Positions 58,489 to 64,000 of a stretch of 64,000 nt of DNA are shown here, piece by piece. The notes beneath the pieces were generated by a model. It was not told the origin of the DNA. It made no database searches and was given only the letters and a program-made list of their open reading frames with translations. Numbering within the stretch: position 1 is the first letter of the stretch; every line of letters begins with the position of its first letter. The stretch is from Larkinella sp051857545 (GTDB taxonomy: Bacteria; Bacteroidota; Bacteroidia; Cytophagales; Spirosomataceae), in assembly GCF_051857545.1 (NCBI RefSeq), contig NZ_JBPZHB010000004.1, positions 310,001 to 374,000 of the forward strand, read 5' to 3'. The position numbers and the translations under genes were made by a program.

Positions 58489-59793
58489 GTGTCGACCATT
58501 CAAATTAAAAATTACCGCTGGATTGTTGTCGCGCTGGTGTTTTTAGCGACCACCATCAATTACCTCGATCGCCAGATTATTGGCTTGTTAAAACCCATTC
58601 TTGAAACGGAATTCAACTGGACGGAAACGGATTATGCCCGGATTGTGATGGCATTTACGGCCGCCTACGCCATTGGCCTGGGGCTTTCGGGCTGGCTGAT
58701 CGACAAAACCGGCACCAAACTCGGCTACACGATCACCATTGTTTTCTGGAGTGTGGCCGGGATGCTCCACGCCGTGGCCCGCGGAGCCGTGGGGTTCGGT
58801 CTGGCGCGGATTGGGCTCGGGCTCGGGGAAGCCGGTAATTTTCCGGCGGCTGTCAAAACCGTGGCTGAGTGGTTTCCTAAAAAAGAACGCGGACTGGCAA
58901 CCGGTATTTTCAATTCGGGAACCAGCGTCGGCGTCGTACTGGCGTTGGTGCTGGTGCCCTGGATATTAAGTGCGTACGGCTGGCAGGAGGTGTTCTGGAT
59001 CACCGGCGGTCTGGGCTTTGTCTGGCTGATCTTCTGGTTAATTTTTTACGACATTCCTTCCCGGCAAAAACGCCTGACTCCGGAAGAGTTTTTCCTGATC
59101 ACAAATGGGCAGGAAAAGGACGAAAACGAAGCCGACAACCAGGTTTCGATCCAGTGGTTCAAGCTGTTTACGCTGCCGCAAACCTGGGCGTTCATCACCG
59201 GAAAAGCCCTGATCGATCCGATTTTCTGGTTCTTTTTGTTCTGGTTACCGTCCTATTTTTCAAGTACTTACAACCTGGATTTAAAAAAAATAAGCCCAGA
59301 GTTAATGATCATTTATACCGCCACAACCGTGGGCAGCATTGGCGGAGGCTATTTCTCGTCGTGGCTCATTAAAGCTGGCTGGCCGACTTTGAAAGCCCGC
59401 AAAACCGCCCTGTTAATTTTTGCCATTCTGGAAGTTTCGATCATTCTGGCACAATTTGCTACCAACGTCTGGATGGTCGTCGCGCTAATCAGTCTGGCGG
59501 TGGCGGTGCATCAGGCCTGGGCCACCAACATCTTCACGATGGCTTCCGATCTTTTTCCCAAACAGGCCGTTAGCTCGGTGGTCGGCATTGGCGGAATGGC
59601 CGGGGCGGTTGGCGGGATCTTTTTTCCGATGCTGGTGGGGGATTTACTGGATCGCTACAAAGAAGCCGGTAATCTGTCGGCGGGTTATAATGTTCTATTC
59701 ACGATTTGCGGATTTACGTATTTAATTGTCTGGACGATTATTCATTTCTTAACCAGAAAGTCTAAATTGGTCGAGCTAAATCAATTGACCTGA
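58489..59793 (+). CDS. MFS transporter of the anion:cation symporter family (hexuronate/aldonate)
   Basis: 434 residues from GTG 58489 (MSTIQIKNYRWIVV); an upstream start at 58411 would overlap the aldolase gene. Twelve membrane segments; the signature NYLDRQIIGLLKPILE and the block GEAGNFPAAVKTVAEWFPKKERGLATGIFNSG are those of ExuT/GudP/DgoT. It brings an acidic sugar into the cytoplasm with protons. In this operon the likely substrate is galactonate or its dehydrated form. The sulfatase gene starts 6 nt after its stop. Confidence 0.9.
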   Translation: MSTIQIKNYRWIVVALVFLATTINYLDRQIIGLLKPILETEFNWTETDYARIVMAFTAAYAIGLGLSGWLIDKTGTKLGYTITIVFWSVAGMLHAVARGAVGFGLARIGLGLGEAGNFPAAVKTVAEWFPKKERGLATGIFNSGTSVGVVLALVLVPWILSAYGWQEVFWITGGLGFVWLIFWLIFYDIPSRQKRLTPEEFFLITNGQEKDENEADNQVSIQWFKLFTLPQTWAFITGKALIDPIFWFFLFWLPSYFSSTYNLDLKKISPELMIIYTATTVGSIGGGYFSSWLIKAGWPTLKARKTALLIFAILEVSIILAQFATNVWMVVALISLAVAVHQAWATNIFTMASDLFPKQAVSSVVGIGGMAGAVGGIFFPMLVGDLLDRYKEAGNLSAGYNVLFTICGFTYLIVWTIIHFLTRKSKLVELNQLT

Positions 59794-59799
59794 TTTCGA

Positions 59800-61263
59800 A
59801 TGACTCCAAATCCCAAACCGCAGAAAATCCTGTTCCTTACCCTTTCATTCCTTCTTCTCGCCGGACTGCTACCCACGCTCAGCGGCTGGGTCAGTCCACC
59901 GGCGCCGACAAAGCCCAATGTGGTTCTGTTTTTTATCGACGATCTGGGTTACGGCGATTTGTCGTGCTACGGTGCGTTGGGCTACAAGACGCCAAACCTC
60001 GACCGCATGGCGGCAGAGGGAACCCGGTTTACAAGTTTTCTGGCGGCTCAGGCGGTTTGCAGTGCCTCGCGGGCCGCTTTGCTGACGGGCTGTTATCCCA
60101 ACCGGCTCGGTATTTCCGGGGCTTTCGGACCCAATTCTCCGGTTGGGCTTAATCCTGAAGAAGAAACGATTGCCGAGTTGTTGAAAGAAAAAGGGTACGC
60201 GACCGGTATTTTTGGAAAGTGGCATTTGGGGAGCCAGACGAATTTTCTGCCGCAACAACAGGGCTTTGATGAGTATTATGGCGTACCATATTCGCACGAT
60301 ATGTGGCCGCTTCATCCCAATCAGGCGAAAGCCAATTATCCGCCTTTGCATTTGATCGAAGGCAATTCGCCCGGCAAGGAAATCAAGACGCTGGACGATG
60401 CGAGCCACCTGACGCCCTCGATTACGGAGCGAGCGGTTGGTTTTATTCGGAAACACAAGAAAGAACCGTTCTTTCTGTACGTACCGCACCCGCTGCCGCA
60501 CGTACCGCTGGCAGCTTCCAGCCGGTTTCGGGGCAAAAGTGCCATCGGTTTGCTGGGTGATGTGATGATGGAACTGGACTGGTCAGTGGGTCAGATTATG
60601 CAGGAACTGAAACAGCAGGGGCTGGACAAAAATACCCTCGTCATTTTTACGAGTGACAACGGACCCTGGCTGAATTACGGCGACCATGCGGGTTCGGCGG
60701 GCGGTTTTCGGGAAGGAAAAGGAACGTCGTTCGAGGGCGGTCACCGCGTGCCCTGTATCATTCGCTGGCCGGGCGTGGTTCCGGCGGGGCGGGTTTGCAA
60801 CAAGCTATTGACAACGATGGAGATTCTGCCGACAGTTGCTAACTTGTGCGGTGCCCGACTACCGAAGAAAGCCATCGACGGCGTCGACATGGTCGCGTTG
60901 CTGAAAGGCGACGAAACCGTGACACCCCGCGATCATTTCTTCTATTATTACCGAAAAAACAGCCTGGAAGCCGTTCGGAAAGGGGATTGGAAGTTGGTTT
61001 TTGCCCATCCGGGTCGCACCTACGAGGGATTTCCGCCGGGTAAAGACGGACAACCGGGACCCAATACCGAAGACCACGCGTTTCCAGTCGCCCTGTATGA
61101 CCTCCGGCGCGACCCCGGTGAACGCTATGATGTCCGTGAGCAAAACCCTGAAATTGTGGCGGTTCTGGAAAAATTAGCCAACGAAGCCCGCGCGGATTTG
61201 GGAGATGATTTACAGAGACGGGAAGGGAAAAACGTGCGTCCGGCGGGACGGGTAGAGAAATAG
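59800..61263 (+). CDS. Secreted arylsulfatase-type sulfatase
   Basis: 487 residues. A signal (LFLTLSFLLLAGLLPTLSGW) then the sulfatase fold: PNVVLFFIDDLGYGDLSCYGA with metal ligands DD, then the formylglycine site C87-S-A-S-R91 (a C-x-A-x-R core; a Cys-type site needing a maturase). Further motifs are GIFGKWHLG and FTSDNGPWLNYGDHAGSAGGFREGKG. It removes sulfate esters outside the cytoplasm. It ends the operon; the sulfated substrate is unknown, but sulfated galactose-like residues would fit its neighbours. The maturase gene is not in this window. Confidence 0.9.
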   Translation: MTPNPKPQKILFLTLSFLLLAGLLPTLSGWVSPPAPTKPNVVLFFIDDLGYGDLSCYGALGYKTPNLDRMAAEGTRFTSFLAAQAVCSASRAALLTGCYPNRLGISGAFGPNSPVGLNPEEETIAELLKEKGYATGIFGKWHLGSQTNFLPQQQGFDEYYGVPYSHDMWPLHPNQAKANYPPLHLIEGNSPGKEIKTLDDASHLTPSITERAVGFIRKHKKEPFFLYVPHPLPHVPLAASSRFRGKSAIGLLGDVMMELDWSVGQIMQELKQQGLDKNTLVIFTSDNGPWLNYGDHAGSAGGFREGKGTSFEGGHRVPCIIRWPGVVPAGRVCNKLLTTMEILPTVANLCGARLPKKAIDGVDMVALLKGDETVTPRDHFFYYYRKNSLEAVRKGDWKLVFAHPGRTYEGFPPGKDGQPGPNTEDHAFPVALYDLRRDPGERYDVREQNPEIVAVLEKLANEARADLGDDLQRREGKNVRPAGRVEK

Positions 61264-61275
61264 GAAGGTAAGTGG

Positions 61276-61485
61276 CTAACTGTCTTTCCGGTGCGGAATG
61301 ATCGTCCAGTGTTTAGCGTTCGGCATGTGCTCGGCAGCAATGACTGCTGCTACCTCTTCCAGATTTTCTTCATTCGTGGTAAAATAAAGGCTTTTGGAGT
61401 GCGCCTTGTCCTGGGTCGTATGCACTTCAAAATATTCATTGTGCTGCGAAATGTCGTCTTTTTCGACCAGTTGAAAATGTAACAT
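61276..61485 (-). CDS. Small protein of unknown function
   Basis: 69 residues, with MLHFQLVEKDDISQHNEYFEVH, then HTTQDKAHSKSLYFTTNEENLEEVAAVIAAEHMP. A mixed alpha/beta fold seems likely. I recognise no family. It converges on the sulfatase gene (12 nt between stops) and is followed upstream on its strand by a hairpin. The start ATG at 61485 is the only one in the frame. Cytoplasmic. Confidence 0.65.
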   Translation of the reverse strand: MLHFQLVEKDDISQHNEYFEVHTTQDKAHSKSLYFTTNEENLEEVAAVIAAEHMPNAKHWTIIPHRKDS

Positions 61486-61518
61486 ACCTGCTAAATTTAA
61501 GATGGGAATGAAATAAAG

Positions 61519-61570
61519 TAGCCCACTGGACCAGGAGTCTCCAACGGACAGCCTGGATCAGTGGGCTATT
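61519..61570 (-). terminator. Terminator of the gene at 61577
   Basis: TAGCCCACTG (61519-61528) pairs with CAGTGGGCTA (61559-61568); CCAGG/CCTGG extend the stem. On the minus strand the right arm leads into CTACTTTATTT. It lies directly downstream of the minus-strand gene 61577-61888. Confidence 0.75.
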
Positions 61571-61576
61571 TCTTAA

Positions 61577-61888
61577 TTAGTTAGCCGCTTTTGCTGCTTC
61601 AATGGCCGCAGCTGCTTCAAGTGCCGCAATGGCCGCTCCGTTCTTCTCGGCATACTCATCGCGTTTGCTCTCGAAGTACGTGAAAATCTCCGTGATGGAA
61701 TCCAGATTTTCGGCGATTTTTCCGTGCATGGTTCCCAGCGTTTTTTCCAGATTCGCGTCATTCAACCCATTCATGTTGTCGACTTCGATCTTTCCGATTT
61801 TCTGAATGAGGGCCGTCTGACTATTTTGAAGATCCTCGAATTCACGAACAATCTTATTCATCAATTCAAACTTCTGTAGCTTATCCAT
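61577..61888 (-). CDS. Small helical protein of unknown function
   Basis: 103 residues from ATG 61888 (MDKLQKFELMNKIVREFEDLQNS); the upstream frame is open to 62002 but has no sensible protein-like sequence. Helical, with a heptad-like middle and an alanine-rich C-terminus (AAIAALEAAAAIEAAKAAN). I recognise no family; a coiled-coil role is plausible. It has its own hairpin terminator. Codon pattern and a lone ATG support it as a real gene. Confidence 0.65.
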   Translation of the reverse strand: MDKLQKFELMNKIVREFEDLQNSQTALIQKIGKIEVDNMNGLNDANLEKTLGTMHGKIAENLDSITEIFTYFESKRDEYAEKNGAAIAALEAAAAIEAAKAAN

Positions 61889-62045
61889 AATTGCAATTTG
61901 TGGTAAATACAGAATACTAACCGGATGCCTGCCAAAAAGTTTTACCGACGGGACAATCAAGGCAAAGGGAATGGGGACTTGCCCTGCTTTACCAGACAGC
62001 AAAAGGCTGCTTTTTGAACCTTTGAATAATTCTTGGAACCAGAAC

Positions 62046-62513
62046 TCAAAACGGATTTTGCAAGATAAAACCGTTCCAGTCCAACGCGGACTGGTAGAAA
62101 TATTCCCGCCAGTTGCCGATCAAACCTTCGCGGATTTTGACACTGACCATGCCGTGGGCACTGGAACCGTTGGTGAGTGTAAACTCGCCCGAGCCAACCT
62201 GGGTTTGCTCATCGAACGTCAGGTGGTGCCACACCATCTGTACCACTTTCGGTCGACCTTTCCAGCCGCCGAAAAACTCAAAAATCCGATCGCGACCCCG
62301 GTAAATCTGTTTATTGGGCGGTTCGGAATAAATGGCATCCAGTGTAAAGCAATCGGCTGCTTTCCGGCCATTGTTCTCGTTGAGACCGGCGGCCACGGTT
62401 TGCATGAGCCGAATGAATTCGGCCCGGTTGATGGGTTTCCGGTTGCCCAACTGGGCCTGAGATTCAACGAATAATCCGAATAAGAAAAAGCAGAAAAGTA
62501 AGGTTCGCTTCAT
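62046..62513 (-). CDS. Secreted NTF2/SnoaL-like protein
   Basis: 155 residues from ATG 62513, giving a signal peptide (MKRTLLFCFFLFGLFVESQAQ); longer in-frame starts would precede it with a poor sequence. The mature part reads like the NTF2-like/SnoaL cone fold: AEFIRLMQTVAAGLNENNGRKAADCFTLDAIYSEPPNKQIYRGRDRIFEFFGGWKG, and later MVWHHLTFDEQTQVGSGEFTLTNG. The role is unknown; many such exported proteins in Bacteroidota have no assigned activity. It is probably separate from the downstream gene at 62572. Confidence 0.82.
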   Translation of the reverse strand: MKRTLLFCFFLFGLFVESQAQLGNRKPINRAEFIRLMQTVAAGLNENNGRKAADCFTLDAIYSEPPNKQIYRGRDRIFEFFGGWKGRPKVVQMVWHHLTFDEQTQVGSGEFTLTNGSSAHGMVSVKIREGLIGNWREYFYQSALDWNGFILQNPF

Positions 62514-62571
62514 GAAATGGGGGCGGTGGGTGCTTCCTGTTGGAGCAACGATCAGTCGTTCCGATAGATTG

Positions 62572-64000
62572 TCAGGTGGAGGGTTTTTGCCCCAAAATTT
62601 CTTTGGCAGCCCGAATGCCCTGATAAAAAGCCTCCTCAAAAATCGAAATACCGCTCAGATCCGAGTGGGCAAAATAGAGTTTGTTATTGATGGCCGTGGC
62701 GGCTTTCTGGCGGGCATCTCCCCAGATAAAACCGGGTGTGGGCGCTATCATCCCGTGCCCCCAAATCCAGCAATCGATGGATGCAATGTATTCACTAACA
62801 CCGGGATGCGCCTTTTCCAAATCAGCCACCAGCAGCGTTACCCAGTCTTCATACGGCGTTTGGTACGCTTTTCGCCGGGCCAGATCGGGCGGTTCCTGAA
62901 CCAGCGGCCAATACACCGTAATCACTTTTTGATCAGCCGATTTCAGGTGCTGGTGCGTGGCCGTGACGTAGCCGACGGAGGGGCTTCCGTAAATCACGTT
63001 ATCCCAGCAAAGCGGCATGCCCCGGCTCTGCGGCAATCCGCTGACGGTCAAATTGGCCACCAGCCAGGGACTGTATTCGAACCCGGCGATCTCCCGGTTT
63101 TTGAGCAGGTTTTTCGTAATGAACTGGGGCGTCGCCAGCAACACCTTTCTAGCCAGAATCGCAGTGGTTTTTTTCTGAACGACATCATAACCGAGAACAC
63201 GAACGCCTTCATCGGTCCCCTCCACATTAAAAACCAGTCGGTTGGATTGGATGGGCGACTTTGCCTGCTCTTCCAGTTGATTAATTAGGAACGCATTGCC
63301 TTCCGGCCAGGTCAGCACCGCATTGGCTTCGGCATTGGCTGCAACGCCTTTTCGGGCCGTAAAATAGTGCAAACCGGCCCAGGCTGAAGTGTTTGCCAGA
63401 GTCGTTCCATAATCATCCTTGCAACCGTATTCCAGAAACCAGCGCAAATACGGTGAGGTAAACTGCTGGTCATTCAGATACGTTTCGAACGAAATTGCGT
63501 CCCACTGCCGGAAGCGATCATCCGTCGAAGATCCGTCGAGTGGAATGGCAAACGCATCCCGGCCATCCTTGCCTTTGGCTTGTTTCAGTTCGTTTACGAG
63601 TTTAAAAAACCGGGCGATCTGTTGTTTGTCGTCGGCCGAAATCCCCACTTCCGGCACCAGCCCTTCCTGCCAGTGCCCGTTGATAAACAGCCGCTCTTCG
63701 GGGTCGTGGCAAAGGTAGTAGTCATTGTAGACCGGTATACGACTTGCATCAAAACCGGTAATGACCTGGCTTTCGGCCAGAAAATCAAGCAGTTCGCGAT
63801 TGCGAAGATCAGGAATCGGTAGATAATGAGCCCCCCACGGATAGGCCGATACGGCATTTTGACCACTGACGGCATTGCCCCCCGGTCGATCCGCCAGTTC
63901 CACCAGCAACACCTCCCGCATGCCCTGCTGCCAGAGCCAACGCCGGGCCGACAAACCGGCAACGCCACCGCCCACAATCAGGACGTCCGTTTCCAGCGTC
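62572..64000 (-). CDS. FAD-dependent amine-oxidase-like protein, 5' end cut by window edge
   Basis: At least 476 codons; the frame is open at the right edge, where it reads TLETDVLIVGGGVAGLSARRWL, the FAD dinucleotide fold (GxGxxG-like VGGGVAGL), so the true start lies outside the window. LLVELADRPGGNA holds the acidic residue that binds the ribose. The rest resembles flavin-containing amine oxidase/phytoene desaturase-type proteins, with a C-terminal FAD contact block near FAHSDLSGISIFEEAFYQGIRAAKEIL. The substrate is not known. Confidence 0.85.
   Translation of the reverse strand, partial: TLETDVLIVGGGVAGLSARRWLWQQGMREVLLVELADRPGGNAVSGQNAVSAYPWGAHYLPIPDLRNRELLDFLAESQVITGFDASRIPVYNDYYLCHDPEERLFINGHWQEGLVPEVGISADDKQQIARFFKLVNELKQAKGKDGRDAFAIPLDGSSTDDRFRQWDAISFETYLNDQQFTSPYLRWFLEYGCKDDYGTTLANTSAWAGLHYFTARKGVAANAEANAVLTWPEGNAFLINQLEEQAKSPIQSNRLVFNVEGTDEGVRVLGYDVVQKKTTAILARKVLLATPQFITKNLLKNREIAGFEYSPWLVANLTVSGLPQSRGMPLCWDNVIYGSPSVGYVTATHQHLKSADQKVITVYWPLVQEPPDLARRKAYQTPYEDWVTLLVADLEKAHPGVSEYIASIDCWIWGHGMIAPTPGFIWGDARQKAATAINNKLYFAHSDLSGISIFEEAFYQGIRAAKEILGQKPST

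Noticed and set aside
1..64000. tRNA, rRNA, prophage or intact insertion sequence
   Set aside because: Reading the intergenic stretches on both strands gave no cloverleaf-like tRNA, no rRNA segment and no transposase or phage structural gene.

Overview
The window looks like a piece of a Bacteroidota chromosome, most likely from the Cytophagales (Spirosoma/Larkinella-like). This is inferred from several things. There is a SusC/SusD pair with surrounding catabolic genes. Many intergenic regions carry the Bacteroidota -7 box TAnnTTTG. Ribosomal protein bS16 has a long acidic tail. WbqC, DUF4403, DUF2279 and SusD-like proteins, which are common in this phylum, are present, and so is an A-type RNase P RNA. 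Genes on both strands are tightly packed, and I saw no tRNA, rRNA, prophage, intact insertion sequence or CRISPR array. One gene is cut at each edge: a family 2 glycosyltransferase on the left and a flavin amine-oxidase-like protein on the right.

Positions 1-29,500 are mostly housekeeping and envelope genes: a YciO/Sua5-type protein, an LpxL-like acyltransferase, WbqC, ClpC, two paralogous beta-barrel proteins around an alpha/beta hydrolase, FabG, a VWA membrane protein, an Smr-domain protein, DUF4403, rnpB, an OmpA-family protein, and rpsP-rimM-trmD. These are followed by an AsmA-like/GT51 transglycosylase fusion, a GNAT acetyltransferase, RluD, a PLP desulfhydrase/deaminase and an aldo/keto reductase. 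Positions 29,500-43,900 are accessory: a cupin, a 1012-residue PAS/GAF histidine kinase, a class C beta-lactamase-like hydrolase, a cobalamin-type radical SAM protein, VF530, two secreted five-bladed-propeller glycosidases, DsbA/FrnE, a Crp-like regulator, DinB and GntP.

Positions 43,900-61,300 form a sugar-acid block. A periplasmic-type aldehyde oxidoreductase (PaoABC-like) is read leftward, and a LacI-type regulator is read rightward. After the regulator come an exported enolase-superfamily dehydratase, SusC, SusD, a galactonate-dehydratase-like enzyme that also carries an export signal, KDGal kinase, KDPGal aldolase, an MFS transporter and a sulfatase. Together these could take up an acidic sugar, dehydrate it (perhaps already in the periplasm), import and phosphorylate the product, and cleave it to pyruvate and glyceraldehyde 3-phosphate. 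An 18-bp perfect palindrome lies inside the regulator's own promoter, and a 16/18 copy lies upstream of the first catabolic gene. This points to LacI control of the whole block.

The least expected feature is a set of intergenic palindromes whose arms are imperfect tandem arrays of heptamers. Each locus uses its own heptamer vocabulary, but the architecture is the same: inverted arrays around a short loop, starting almost directly after a stop codon. Seven clear loci (12.7, 20.6, 25.7, 30.1, 39.8, 50.4 and 56.7 kb), one decayed candidate (0.75 kb) and one relative with a period of ten (55.3 kb) were found by eye. Two of the loops share an identical 12-mer, and a third shares its last seven bases.
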